Source: Myxococcales bacterium (GTDB taxonomy: Bacteria > Myxococcota_A > Polyangia > Haliangiales > Haliangiaceae). Taken from it: 64,000 nucleotides of DNA. This document shows positions 1 to 11,503 of this stretch, piece after piece. The notes beneath the pieces were generated by a model. It was not told the DNA's origin. It did no database searches and saw only the letters and a program-made list of their open reading frames with translations. Position 1 is the stretch's first letter, and every line of letters begins with the position of its first letter. Where the stretch lies: assembly GCA_016706545.1 (NCBI GenBank), contig JADJJK010000014.1, positions 124,001 through 188,000 of the forward strand, read 5' to 3'. The position numbers and the translations under genes were made by a program.

Positions 1-255
1 GGTCCAGAGGTCATGCTGCGGTTCTCGTCTGCGGCGACCAACCTGCAGCTCCGCTTCGACGCGCAGTTCTACGGCGCGTACTCGGTGGGGACCGGCTGTC
101 CGACCGACCTCACGAGGTCCTTTGTCTGCGGCCCGCTGCTGGCCAACGAGACCACGGCGTCCATCAGCCTGGACGTGACCGAGGAGACGTACATCATCCT
201 CAGCCGCACCGCCGGCGCCGGCACCGACTTCAAGGTGGTGATCGGCTCGCCTTGA
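1..255 (+). CDS. C-terminal fragment of a secreted protein, pre-peptidase C-terminal-like
   Basis: The frame is open from the first base and stops at 253-255, so only the last 84 residues are visible. They read as an all-beta segment with two cysteines (in GTGCP and FVCGP), ending TYIILSRTAGAGTDFKVVIG. This spacing of 'VMLRFS', a Cys-containing turn, 'ISLDVTEETYIILS' and a closing strand resembles the bacterial pre-peptidase C-terminal (PPC) domain found at the end of secreted proteases and other exported proteins. That link is family-level inference from pattern only. The catalytic or main domain lies upstream of the window, so its activity cannot be stated. The next gene starts 70 bases further on the same strand. 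Confidence 0.6.
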   Translation, partial: GPEVMLRFSSAATNLQLRFDAQFYGAYSVGTGCPTDLTRSFVCGPLLANETTASISLDVTEETYIILSRTAGAGTDFKVVIGSP

Positions 256-324
256 ACGAGGACTGCACGAGACACCGGGTTCCAGCAGACGAGCGCGGCG
301 CCAGCGGGTACCATCCCCAGACCC

Positions 325-2408
<2,084 letters not shown>

Positions 2409-2412
<4 letters not shown>

Positions 2413-3638
2413 CCGCGCTGCGCGTCGACGGAGAGCGGCTCCTTCGTCGGATCATGGCGCTGGCCGAGGTCGGCGCCATCGACGGCGGCGGGGTCTGCCG
2501 GCTGGCGCTCACCGATGCGGACAAGGCCGGGCGAGATCTGGTGGTGAGCTGGATGCGCGAGCTGGGGCTGACCGTCACCGTGGACCGCATCGGCAACGTG
2601 CTCGGCGCCCGCGCCGGCGCCGCCGCGCTGCCGCCGGTCATCATCGGCTCGCACATCGACACCGTCCGCACCGGCGGCAAGTACGACGGCAACTACGGGG
2701 TGCTGGCCGGGCTCGAGGTGATCGAGCGGCTGGCCGAGGCCGGCGTCGTCACGCGCCATCCGGTGGCGGTGGGCTTTTTCACCAACGAGGAGGGCGCGCG
2801 CTTCGCCCCGGACATGCTGGGCAGCGCCGTCCACCAGGGCGAGCTGGCGCTGGACCTGGCGCTGGCCACCGCCGGCATCGACGGGCCCACCGTCGGCGCC
2901 GAGCTGACGCGCATCGGGTACGCCGGGGAGACGCCGGTTGGCGGCGCGGTGCGCGCCGCGGCGTTCCTGGAGCTGCACGTGGAGCAAGGTCCGGTGCTGG
3001 AGCGCGAGGGCCAGGAGATCGGCGCGGTCACCGGGGTGCAGGGCATCTCCTGGACCGAGCTGACCTTGCACGGCGTGTCCAATCACGCCGGCACCACGCC
3101 GATGTCGATGCGCACCGACGCCGGCTACGTGGCGGCCGAGATCTCGTGCTTCGTGCGGCGGCTGACCCGCGAGCTGGGCGGCGCGCAGGTGGCCACCGTG
3201 GGCCATCAGGTGTTCGCGCCCAACCTGGTCAACGTCATCCCCAACCGGGTGGTGATGACCCTGGATCTGCGCAACACCGACGAGCAGATCTTGCAGCAGG
3301 CCGAGCGACAGACCTTCGCCTTCGTCGAGCAGATCGCGGCCAGCGAAGGCGTGCGGGTGGAGCAGCGGACGCTGGCGCGCTTCGCGCCGGTGGCGTTTTC
3401 GCCGGAGATGGTGGCGCGGGTGGAGGCCGCCGCGCGGGCCCAGGGCCGCAGCGTGCGGCGCATGCCGTCCGGCGCCGGCCACGACGCGCAGATGTTCGCC
3501 CCGCACTGCCCCACCGGCATGATCTTCGTGCCTTCGGCAGGCGGCATCAGCCACAACGTCCGCGAGTACACCGCGCCCGCGCAGCTCATCGCCGGCGCCA
3601 ACGTCCTGCTCGAGGTGGTGCAAGAGGTCGCGGGCTGA
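2409..3638 (+). CDS. M20-family N-carbamoyl-amino acid / ureido amidohydrolase (HyuC/AllC type)
   Basis: This is a dinuclear-metal amidohydrolase of 409 residues, the usual length for N-carbamoyl-L-amino acid hydrolases, allantoate amidohydrolases and ureidoglycolate amidohydrolases. Visible landmarks are GSHIDTV (His82), the 'GKYDGNYG' segment with the bridging Asp, NEEGARF (Glu127/Glu128), LELHVEQGP, the NHAGTTPM dimer-interface motif and PSGAGHDAQMF near the C terminus. I chose the GTG at 2409 because it overlaps the upstream stop as GTGA and puts the protein at family length; an ATG at 2322 would add 29 residues of unconserved, out-of-phase-looking sequence. The reaction removes a carbamoyl or ureido group as ammonia and CO2. 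Pairing with a YgfK-like protein points to purine or hydantoin breakdown, but the exact substrate cannot be read from sequence. Confidence 0.87.
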
Positions 3639-3670
3639 GCTGCGCCGGGCCATCGGCGAGCGTCGCCGAC

Positions 3671-3812
3671 GCCCGCCGCCGTCCTCGCGCCGTGCCAGAC
3701 GCTGCCCGCCGCCGTCCTCGCGCCGTGCCAGACGCTGCCCGCCGCCGCCAGACGCCGCCCTCAGGGCGTGCCAGACGCTACCCGCCGCCGTCCTCGCGCC
3801 GTGCCAGACGCT
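3671..3812. repeat. 33-bp tandem repeat in the 307-base gap after the amidohydrolase gene
   Basis: Two exact 33-base copies lie at 3671-3703 and 3704-3736. A degenerate copy of 43 bases (3737-3779) and a fourth nearly exact copy (3780-3812) follow. Each unit contains 'cctcgcgccgtgccagacgc'. The rest of the gap (3639-3670 and 3813-3945) holds no convincing gene. The sequence ahead of 3946 must carry the promoter of the Tat-exported protein, but I see no clear -35/-10 pair. Confidence 0.85.
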
Positions 3813-3945
3813 GCGACGAACGCCACGCGCTGTCGGCTTTTGAGGCGGGCCGAGCAAGGAGCGTGGGGTCTCGCCACAGCGTCGGACGGCGCGCCGCGGC
3901 AACTGCTGGAAACCGCGGCGCCGCGGCGTTGGCCCCGCCCGTGCA

Positions 3946-4731
3946 ATGACCGGGCTCATGTCGCGAAGAACGTTCCTTGGCCTGGTCACGGTTGCTGCGT
4001 TTCCCTTGCTCGCTGGCGCTCAGGGCGACGGCTGCGCCGCCGGCTCCGACTCGCCCGCCCCTGACGTCGAAGGCACCTGGGGGATCACGTATGACGACAC
4101 CCTGGGCGTCGAGGTCAAGCTCGGCGGCGCGGTGTACACCCGCCAGCTCGGTCCGCAAGGCGGCGCCTTCACCATCGAGCACCAGGGGCGGTCGTACCCG
4201 TTCTCGCTCGACTGCGCGCGCCCCGAGGTGATGTGCCCCAGCGAGGCGTGGCCGACCCAGGTGGTGCTCGAGCAGCGCAACGTGGGCAAGCAGCACCAGA
4301 TGGTGGTGACGCTGCCGCAGCAGCAGTGCATGGGCACGCTCACCAAGCCGGCCGTGGGGACCTGCGGCACGGGCACCAGCAACCCGAGCTGCGATCTGAT
4401 CTGCAATGGCGAGGTGGCGGTGGCCAGCCGCGAGACCTTCGGCGTCATCGGCGAGACCGGCGAGACCTTCCGCCTGTACCTGGGCGCGGGCATCGCGACC
4501 AACGGCATCAACTGCGCGCTCCTGGGCTGGAGCGTCGCCGACGCCAGCCTCACCAACACCGGCTCCGCCAACGACGGCAACTGGAAGTCCACCTCCATGG
4601 ACGCCGGCCTGGTCACCGTGGGCTACTCCGGCGGCTGCCTGTGGGCGGGCGCCGCTGGCGACCGCGGCCAGGCCGTGATCGTGGGCGCCGAGCTCAAGTT
4701 CACCACCGGCTTCACCGGCGCCCGCAAGTAA
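3946..4731 (+). CDS. Tat-exported protein of unknown function
   Basis: The 261-residue product starts with a twin-arginine signal: MSRRTFLGLV, a hydrophobic stretch, then an Ala-rich cleavage region near LAGAQG. It should therefore be exported folded. The mature part is rich in beta-prone segments and holds eight or more cysteines, some spaced as in 'NPSCDLICNG', 'INCALLGW' and 'GGCLWAG', which suggests disulfides. There is no catalytic motif I recognise. The start is either ATG 3946 or ATG 3958; the second places SRR directly at the N terminus and is equally plausible. It stands alone, convergent with the kinase gene on the other strand. Use of the Tat route might mean a cofactor is bound before export, but this is speculative. 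Confidence 0.65.
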   Translation: MTGLMSRRTFLGLVTVAAFPLLAGAQGDGCAAGSDSPAPDVEGTWGITYDDTLGVEVKLGGAVYTRQLGPQGGAFTIEHQGRSYPFSLDCARPEVMCPSEAWPTQVVLEQRNVGKQHQMVVTLPQQQCMGTLTKPAVGTCGTGTSNPSCDLICNGEVAVASRETFGVIGETGETFRLYLGAGIATNGINCALLGWSVADASLTNTGSANDGNWKSTSMDAGLVTVGYSGGCLWAGAAGDRGQAVIVGAELKFTTGFTGARK

Positions 4732-4807
4732 GCGGCTGGCGCCGCGAGCGGCACGTCGCAGCCCGAGGACGCCTCTGCGCGAAGAGGCGCGTAGAGGCGC
4801 GTAGAGG

Positions 4808-4828
4808 CCCGGGCGCTACTGGCCCGGG
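4808..4828. terminator. possible shared hairpin between convergent genes
   Basis: CCCGGGC (4808-4814) pairs with GCCCGGG (4822-4828) around a 7-base loop. It overlaps the kinase stop codon (4816-4818 on the minus strand) and sits in the only gap (4732-4815) between two convergent genes. There is no T-run, so termination is inferred from position and stem strength only. Just upstream (about 4782-4807) is a short direct repeat, 'gaggcgcgta' in two and a half copies. Confidence 0.3.
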
Positions 4829-7800
4829 GAGGCCCACACCACGTCGAGGTTGTCGTCCACCGTGGCGTTGGTGAGCTCGTCGAGCCAGGGGCGCAGGTCC
4901 TCGGCGCGCTCTGGCACGTCGTAGCTCCACAGCGCGATCTCGCCGGCCAGCATCTGGGCCACGCGCGAGCCGCTCGGCGACACCGCCAGCATGGACAGGC
5001 CGCCGTGGATCGACTTGCTCCAGCGCACGCCGGTGGCGATGTCCACCAGCTCGATGAGGCCGCGCTGGCCGATGCCGATGGCCCAGCGGCTGCCGTCGAG
5101 GAGCTGCTGATCGCGCGACACCGCGGCGATGCGGCGGGCCACCACGCCGTCGCGGCCGGCCGGGCCGGCCAGCGCGCCCGCGGCGAGGTCGATCGTCAAC
5201 AGCTCAGCCGGGGTCTGGATCGCGATGTGGCGGCGATAGCGGGTCAGGCGGATCACCGGCTCGGACAGGCTGGCCAGCTCGCGCACCGCGCCCTGGTGCC
5301 AGCGCACCAGGCGCGGGCCCAGCGCGATGATCACGCCGCCCTCGCCATCGCCCACCATGGGCCCCGACGGCGGCTCGCCCAGCGAGCCCACCGTCCTGGC
5401 GGCAGTGGGCAGATCATAGGTCAAGACCTCGCCCTCGGCGTCCACCGCCAGCACGCCGGTGTCGCCGAGCCGCGCCACCCCGGCGATGGGGTTGTCCATC
5501 CGCAAGATGGTGAGGCCCTGCTCGGGCCGCCCCACCGCGATGCGGCCATCCGTGGTCCCGACCGCGACCGCGCCGCCGCCGAGCAGCGTGGCGCAGCTCG
5601 CACGATCTTTCCACGTCGCCACGATATCGCCCTGGCTCCAGCGCGCCAGCATGGCGCGGCCCAGCATGTGGTCGAGCAGCATGGCGTCGCCGCGCTCCGG
5701 ATCCACCGCGACGTCGTTGAAGAGCGGGAGCTCCTGATGCTCGGCGCGCCGCGCCGCGCCGCCCGCCAGGTCGATCCAGTGCCACGCCGAGGCGCCCGAC
5801 ACCGCCAGGCGATCCTCGCCGAGGAACAGCAGCCGACCGACGCCGGACTCGGAGACCACGCGCAGCGGGATCGCGCCGCCGAGGTTCCACACCAGCACGG
5901 TGCCCCGCGACCAGCCGGCCAGCCGCGCCGCGCCGGGCTGCCCGGCCATGCGGAGGATCGGGCTGGTCGCCGGGGAGCGCATGACCCGCGCGCCCCACCA
6001 GCCCGCCAGCCACACCGAGCCATCATTTAGCCCGAGCGCGGTGGTGCGATCGCCCAGCGCCGCCGAGCCGGCGGGCGTCGACGGCAGATCGACGTCCACG
6101 GTGCCATCGGGGAGGCGCAGGCGGTTGCCGGCCTGCAGCACGCGCAGCCGCTCGCCGAGGTAGTAGATGGCCACCGCCAGGTTCGGCAGCGGCGTCGAGG
6201 TGAGCGAGCCGCCGCCGACCGCCACCTCCACTACCCGATCGCGCAGCATGATGGCGAGCCGGCCCTCGACGGAGCTGATGATGCGGATGACCTCGCCAGT
6301 CACGCGCTGGCGGGGGGCGCCGTCGCGATCGATCACCGCCACCTCGCGCTCGCTCGCCACCGCCAGCAGCATGCCGTCGCGGGTGATCTCCACGTCGCGC
6401 CCGCGGAGCCCGACGTCCAGCTTGCGCGCCTGCGCCAGCACCGGATCGAGCAGCCACAGCCCGCCCTCGGTGTCGAGCACGGCCACCTGCCCCTTGGCCG
6501 GGCAGGCCAGCGACTCCACCGTCCCCGACAGCGGCACTGTCCGGGTGCGACCGCTGTCGAGGTCGTATACGATCACCCCCAGCGACGCGCCCGCCAGCAA
6601 CACCGCCGCGCCGTCGTTGATCCAGCAGCCCAGGGGCCGACGACCGACGTCGACCAGGTCGCGCGCGCGGGTGCGCTCCAGATCGAGCACCCAGACGCGC
6701 CCCTGGTCTTCGCCGATGAGCAGCGAGTCGCCGTGCGGGCTCATCGCGAAGATCGAGGGTGGCCGGTTGCCAGTGCCGGGCACCGCGCGCGCCACGCCCT
6801 CGGCCACCGCCCCCATCGCCACCATGCGCGCGCGCGGCCACGCCGAGGAGGTCAGCGGCAGGCGCTTGAGCAGGCCAAGGGCGGCGGTGGGGTTGTCGGC
6901 CACCAGGGAGTGAGCCTGCGCGACCACCAGCTCGTCGGCGCGCGCCGCAGCCTGATCGCGCGCCGACTTGGCGACCTTGGTCTCCTGCACCGCGGCCAGG
7001 CGCGCGTGGCGAGCCTGATCGCGCTCGCTGACGATCCGCGCCACGCTGAAGATCCCCAGCGCGGTCATCACCACGAGCGCGGCGCCGCCCACCACGAAGG
7101 CGGCGCGGTAGGTGCGCGCGGCGCGGCGCAGCCGTTGCCACCAGGTGTAGCTGTGGGCGGCCACGAGCTGGCCGGCGAGGAAGCGGCGCAGATCGCCGGC
7201 CAGCGCGGAGGCGTCGGCGTAGCGGGCGTCGATCTCGAAGGACATGGCCTTGTCGACGATGGCGGCCAGCTCGATCGGCGCCCCCGGGCACACCTTGGCC
7301 AGCGGCGGCGGCGGCTCCAGGCGCACGCGGTCGATGACCTCGGTGGCGGACTTGCCGACGTGCGGCGGCCGCCCCGCCAGCAGGTGATACAGCGTGGCGC
7401 CCAGCGCGTAGACGTCGCCGCGCAGATCCAGCGACTCCCCGCGCGCCTGCTCCGGCGACATGAAGCCGGGCGTCCCGAACACCGAGCCGATGACGGTGTG
7501 GAGGTCATCCGGCAAGAGCGGCGGCGCTGTGGGCGAGGCGGGCGGAGCTGGCGTGGTGGGCGCGGGCGCCGCGGCGCTCTGCCGCGCGGCCCGGGCGCGC
7601 GGTCCGCTGTCCGGCGGCGCCGCCGCGACGGCTCGCGTGGCGTCGCGCTCGCCCGCGGTGCGCGCACCTGGAGGCTCGCTCTCGCCGATGGCCTTGGCCA
7701 GGCCCCAGTCGATGACCATGGTCTCGCCGTAGTCGCCGATGAGGATGTTGCCAGGCTTGAGATCTCGATGCACGACGCCGCGGGCGTGGGCGTGGGCCAC

Positions 7801-8721
7801 CGCATCGCAGGCCGCGAGCATGGACGGCAGGAGGCCCAGGCGATCATCGAGCGTGGGCAGCTCGGTCATGACCCGATCCAGCCCGCGGCCAGAGACCTTG
7901 CGCATGACGTAGAAGGCGCGCCCGTCGAGGGTGACCCCAGCGTCGTACAGCGGCACGATCGACGGGTGCTCGAGGCGCGCGGTGATCGCCACCTCGCGCT
8001 CGAAGCGCTGCCGGCCGTCGTCGTCGGTGGCGAAGGACTCCTTGACCGCCACCACGCGGCCGAGCCGGCGATCGAGGGCCTCCATCACCCGCCCCATCCC
8101 GCCGCGCCCGAGCTCCCCTTGCGCGCAATAGCGCGACGCGGCCGCCGAGCCGCCTTGCGGAGCTGAGGTCAGCCGCCATGACGAGCGTACGCCAGGCTCG
8201 CCGGGGGCCCCCGCTGGCCCTTCGACGGGATTGCCCGGGGGAGTGTCAGGCGGACCGTGCCGGGTGCGAGAGTCGCGGTCACTGATGGTGTCGACATGCG
8301 CCGCGCCCATCACCGCCGCCACGCGGCGGGCCTCCTCTTCGCCCGCCGTCACGCGGCGGGCCTCCTCTTCGCCCGCCGCCGCGCTGGCTGTGCTGGCGAC
8401 GCCGTCGCTCGCCCACTCGGCCCACTCGGCCCGTGGCTGCCGCACCGCCACCGTCATCGCCAGGTGTACCGGGAGCCCCGCGGGCGCGACCGCAGGCGCG
8501 ACTGCAGTCGCAGCCCCGGGCTCGGGCATGGGCGACGCGGTGACCTCCGGCGCGGGCGCCGCGGTGACCTCCGCCTCCGGCGCAGGCGCTGCGGTGCCCT
8601 CCGCCTCCGGCGCAGGCGCTGCGGTGCCCTCCGGCGCGGGCGCCGCGGAGACCGGCCCCGGCGCCGAGCCCGTCGCTGGCGTACCAGCGGTGCTCTCCGC
8701 CTGGGAGCCTTGCCGCTTCAT
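4816..8721 (-). CDS. receptor-type Ser/Thr protein kinase with beta-propeller-like C-terminal half
   Basis: The protein has 1301 residues. Residues 1-195 are a low-complexity Pro/Ala/Glu region with repeats (TAAPAPE; GEEEARR). The Hanks-type kinase domain runs from about 198 to 510: GRGGMG loop (205-210), VAVK with Lys227, HRDLKPGN with Asp320, and DWG (338-340) in place of DFG. 'GTPGFMSPEQA' starts at 416. The catalytic set is complete, so activity is expected. Between DWG and SPE lie about 80 residues, far more than the usual 20-30; the extra is Pro/Ala-rich and disordered. One membrane helix spans about 540-562. The remaining 700 residues repeat short blocks such as 'VWVLDLERT' and 'GRIAVGRPEQ' that look like WD40/PQQ-type propeller blades, probably a sensor. 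The gene lies 17 bases behind the oxidoreductase gene, in the same operon. Confidence 0.9.
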   Translation of the reverse strand: MKRQGSQAESTAGTPATGSAPGPVSAAPAPEGTAAPAPEAEGTAAPAPEAEVTAAPAPEVTASPMPEPGAATAVAPAVAPAGLPVHLAMTVAVRQPRAEWAEWASDGVASTASAAAGEEEARRVTAGEEEARRVAAVMGAAHVDTISDRDSRTRHGPPDTPPGNPVEGPAGAPGEPGVRSSWRLTSAPQGGSAAASRYCAQGELGRGGMGRVMEALDRRLGRVVAVKESFATDDDGRQRFEREVAITARLEHPSIVPLYDAGVTLDGRAFYVMRKVSGRGLDRVMTELPTLDDRLGLLPSMLAACDAVAHAHARGVVHRDLKPGNILIGDYGETMVIDWGLAKAIGESEPPGARTAGERDATRAVAAAPPDSGPRARAARQSAAAPAPTTPAPPASPTAPPLLPDDLHTVIGSVFGTPGFMSPEQARGESLDLRGDVYALGATLYHLLAGRPPHVGKSATEVIDRVRLEPPPPLAKVCPGAPIELAAIVDKAMSFEIDARYADASALAGDLRRFLAGQLVAAHSYTWWQRLRRAARTYRAAFVVGGAALVVMTALGIFSVARIVSERDQARHARLAAVQETKVAKSARDQAAARADELVVAQAHSLVADNPTAALGLLKRLPLTSSAWPRARMVAMGAVAEGVARAVPGTGNRPPSIFAMSPHGDSLLIGEDQGRVWVLDLERTRARDLVDVGRRPLGCWINDGAAVLLAGASLGVIVYDLDSGRTRTVPLSGTVESLACPAKGQVAVLDTEGGLWLLDPVLAQARKLDVGLRGRDVEITRDGMLLAVASEREVAVIDRDGAPRQRVTGEVIRIISSVEGRLAIMLRDRVVEVAVGGGSLTSTPLPNLAVAIYYLGERLRVLQAGNRLRLPDGTVDVDLPSTPAGSAALGDRTTALGLNDGSVWLAGWWGARVMRSPATSPILRMAGQPGAARLAGWSRGTVLVWNLGGAIPLRVVSESGVGRLLFLGEDRLAVSGASAWHWIDLAGGAARRAEHQELPLFNDVAVDPERGDAMLLDHMLGRAMLARWSQGDIVATWKDRASCATLLGGGAVAVGTTDGRIAVGRPEQGLTILRMDNPIAGVARLGDTGVLAVDAEGEVLTYDLPTAARTVGSLGEPPSGPMVGDGEGGVIIALGPRLVRWHQGAVRELASLSEPVIRLTRYRRHIAIQTPAELLTIDLAAGALAGPAGRDGVVARRIAAVSRDQQLLDGSRWAIGIGQRGLIELVDIATGVRWSKSIHGGLSMLAVSPSGSRVAQMLAGEIALWSYDVPERAEDLRPWLDELTNATVDDNLDVVWASPGQ

Positions 8722-8738
8722 CTCACGTCCACGCCGCG

Positions 8739-11303
8739 CTATTCAAGATCCCAGTCGACGTTGGGCATGCGCGGATCCGCGCCATCGCGTCGGTCCTCGC
8801 GGCGCGACTGCGCCGGCCTGTCGAAGTCCATCGAGCCCAGCGTGGTCGCCTCCTCGCGATGATCCTCGAAGCCGGCCAGCGGCCGAGGCGGCGCCACGTG
8901 GCGACCGGAGTCTTCAAAGGCCCAGGCGCGAGGATCCACCGCCGCCCCGAGCTGCGTCGCGTCGTTGGGCTCGGCGAACATCGGCTCGTTGATCCGCGTG
9001 GCCTCCTCGTCGAACCCCTCCATCGCGCCCGGCCCCTGGCGGGCGGCCGAGAGCAGCCGCGGATCCACCTGGCGAGTGCGCTGCTCACCGAAGGCCGGCA
9101 CTGCACCAGCGCCGGCTGGGCGCGGCAGCTCGGGCCCGCGCCGCGTAGGTGGTGGCGGCGGCGCGCTGCGCGCAGGGAGCGGCGGCGGCGACGTGGGCTC
9201 GCCGCGGCGCCGCTTGGCGCCACCAGAGGCTTGCGCCAGGCCCACCACCACCGCTGGGCGCGCCGCCATGTCCATCCGCACCGCGGCGGAGGGCGGCGGC
9301 GCTGGCGCGTCGTCCATGTCCGGATCATGGCCACGGCCAGGCGCCGAGCCGATGTACACCTGCGAGTCCTCGTCGGCCATGCGACCGCCCTCGTCTCGCA
9401 GCATGCGCAGGATGCGGGTGCGCTCTCCGGCCGAGAGCTGATCGCGGCGGCCATGGCCGCTGTGGTGGATGCCGGTGCGCTGCTGGCGCCGGGCAAACTC
9501 GGACAGCGGCACCGGGCCATCCAGGTGACGACCTCCGCCGGCGGGCTCCGGCCGCCGCGCGGGCGCTTGCGGGACCGGCGTCGGCATGCTGGGCGCAAGC
9601 TGCGGCGCGGTCGGCGGGCGCGGCGCCATGGGCTGGGCCATCGGCTGCGCCATCATGCCCGGCGAGGTCGGCGGACGCGACGCCATGCGATCCATCTCCG
9701 GGAAGTCCGAGAGCTGGCCGATCATGGAGTCCCCGCGGCGGTTGGAGAAGATGCTGGTGGCGGAGCGCAGCCACTTGCGCGGCCCGCTCATGTTCTCCGG
9801 CAGCATCTCCGGCCCCATGACGCCGGGCATCCCCGGCTGCATGGCCGGCATGCCAGCCATGGCCGGCGCGCGCGGCGGCTCCGCGATCATCGGCTGCCCC
9901 ATCACCTGCGCGGCGGCGCGCGCGGCGTCCTCGGGGCACTCGATGGCGTGCTGCACGAACCGGCGCACCAGATCATCCGTCTTGCCAAGCTGGAACTGGT
10001 GAGGGCGCTCGACGAAGCGAACGCCCACCTTCTCCAGCCACGCCACCGGAGGATCCGCGCCGATCAGCACGAACGCGCCGTTGTTGGGGTACTTCTTGTG
10101 CGAGCCATCAGCGAGCGCGATGGTCACCGTGTCGGGATCAAACGCCACCACCTGGGAGCCGAGCTTGGCCTTGAGCCGGCCCTGCGCGGCGTACTGCTCG
10201 ATGGCCTGCTTGTTCTTGGGCGCGGCGCGGTTGAAGCCCTTGCCGCGGTACGAGATGATCACCTTGGCGCCAGCGTCAGCGAGCGCCATCGCAGCTTCGA
10301 CCGCGCTGTCGCCGCCGCCCACCACCAGCACCGAGCGCCCGCGCCACTCGTCTGGGTCCTCGAGCAGGTTGTACACCTTGGGCAGGTTCTCGCCGGGCAC
10401 CTGCAGCGTGCGCGGCTTGCCGCGCGTGCCGATGGCCAGGATCACCCGCTGCGCGCGGTACGCCGCCACCGTGCTCTTGACCTCGAAGATGCCCTGGGTG
10501 GGGGTCACGCTCTCGACGGACTCTCCCAGGTTGATCCGCAGGCCCAGGCGATCGATGAGCTCCGTCCAGATCGGGATGAGCTGCTCCTTCGAGGAGTCGA
10601 ACACCGGCAACAGCGACAGGTTGGCGGTGTCATACGGCTCCGCCATCACCAACTTGCCCTTGGGATAGCGCGAGATGGTGGAGGCGATGATCTGCTCTTT
10701 CTCGAGCACCACGTACGAGAGCCCGCGGTTGATGCAGGTCAGCGCGGCAGACAGGCCACCGGGGCCCGAGCCCACGATCGCCACATCGACGTGATGCATG
10801 CCCCCTGCTCCGGGGCCCAGCATGCCGGGCCGTAGCCCGGTGCCGAGCATGTGCTCGACGACCAGCCGGCCCAGGTTGGCGGCGCTCTTGACCAGCGGCT
10901 TGCCCGCGACCTCGCCGATGAGGTACTGGCCTGGGACCGCGGTCTGGAAGTTGCCGTCGATCTCCGGCACCTTGAGCGGCGGCGGCTGCGCCCCTTCCGG
11001 AAACATGACCAGCGCCTCCGTCGGGCAGGCGAACATGCACGCCTCGCACTGGATGCAGTCCGCGAAGCGCAGGACCCGGCTCTTGTTGTTCACCAGGTCG
11101 AGCACGTTGGTGGGGCACACAGCCACACACGCATCGCAGCCGGTGCAGCGATCATCGTTGATATCGTGGATGAGGACCCGGGGGCCCACGCTCATCGCCG
11201 GCATCTGCGCCATGCGATGCCGCTTTTGGCCGGCCACGATCGTGTAGATCACGATGATGCTGATGGCCAGGCTGCCCAGCGCGAGCGGTACGACCCAAGT
11301 CAC
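8739..11303 (-). CDS. membrane-anchored ferredoxin-FAD/NAD(P) oxidoreductase with disordered tail
   Basis: Numbering here is from an upstream TTG at 11372 (877 residues); I prefer the GTG at 11303, which starts MTWVVPLALG right at the membrane helix (about 25-47). Next come two [4Fe-4S] clusters (C76/79/82/86 and C106/109/112/116), then a thioredoxin-reductase-like flavoprotein. FAD binds at GSGPGG (201-206) and NAD(P)H at 'VLVVGGGDSAVEAA'. The flavin domain resembles YpdA-type reductases, but I see no redox-active CxxC disulfide in it. Residues from about 520 to the end are a disordered Met/Pro-rich tail holding three acidic Thr motifs (EEATRI, DATQLG, EEATTLG) that look like kinase/FHA phosphosites. 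The chain would move electrons at the inner membrane to an unknown partner. It is the first gene of the operon with the kinase. Confidence 0.8.
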   Translation of the reverse strand: MTWVVPLALGSLAISIIVIYTIVAGQKRHRMAQMPAMSVGPRVLIHDINDDRCTGCDACVAVCPTNVLDLVNNKSRVLRFADCIQCEACMFACPTEALVMFPEGAQPPPLKVPEIDGNFQTAVPGQYLIGEVAGKPLVKSAANLGRLVVEHMLGTGLRPGMLGPGAGGMHHVDVAIVGSGPGGLSAALTCINRGLSYVVLEKEQIIASTISRYPKGKLVMAEPYDTANLSLLPVFDSSKEQLIPIWTELIDRLGLRINLGESVESVTPTQGIFEVKSTVAAYRAQRVILAIGTRGKPRTLQVPGENLPKVYNLLEDPDEWRGRSVLVVGGGDSAVEAAMALADAGAKVIISYRGKGFNRAAPKNKQAIEQYAAQGRLKAKLGSQVVAFDPDTVTIALADGSHKKYPNNGAFVLIGADPPVAWLEKVGVRFVERPHQFQLGKTDDLVRRFVQHAIECPEDAARAAAQVMGQPMIAEPPRAPAMAGMPAMQPGMPGVMGPEMLPENMSGPRKWLRSATSIFSNRRGDSMIGQLSDFPEMDRMASRPPTSPGMMAQPMAQPMAPRPPTAPQLAPSMPTPVPQAPARRPEPAGGGRHLDGPVPLSEFARRQQRTGIHHSGHGRRDQLSAGERTRILRMLRDEGGRMADEDSQVYIGSAPGRGHDPDMDDAPAPPPSAAVRMDMAARPAVVVGLAQASGGAKRRRGEPTSPPPLPARSAPPPPPTRRGPELPRPAGAGAVPAFGEQRTRQVDPRLLSAARQGPGAMEGFDEEATRINEPMFAEPNDATQLGAAVDPRAWAFEDSGRHVAPPRPLAGFEDHREEATTLGSMDFDRPAQSRREDRRDGADPRMPNVDWDLE

Positions 11304-11503
11304 GTCAAAAGGATACCTGCGCGAGACGTGGCCTGGCGATACAATTGTTTCCCTATCTTGCGCCTGCGTCAAAAACTGGTCGAACCGGCGACAGCCACGG
11401 CAACTCGCCGTGTGGACAGCGAAAAATCACGCGCGCGGCAACCTGTGCAGTGGGATACCAACGCGCGCGGGAGCAGGCCTTCTTGGCCGCAAAACCCTCG
11501 TGC
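11304..11503. other. 200-base gap between two minus-strand genes
   Basis: No gene is supported here. A small inverted repeat, CACGGC (11396-11401) and GCCGTG (11407-11412), precedes a run of five T (read on the minus strand) about 20 bases later. It could be a weak terminator for the lyase gene, but the T-run is too far from the stem for confidence. The promoter of the oxidoreductase-kinase operon must also lie here. The stretch around 11340-11380 is locally AT-rich. Confidence 0.4.

Noticed and set aside
11396..11412. Strong terminator for the lyase gene
   Set aside because: The stem is only 6 pairs and the T-run is about 20 bases away, so it is recorded only as a possibility within the gap.
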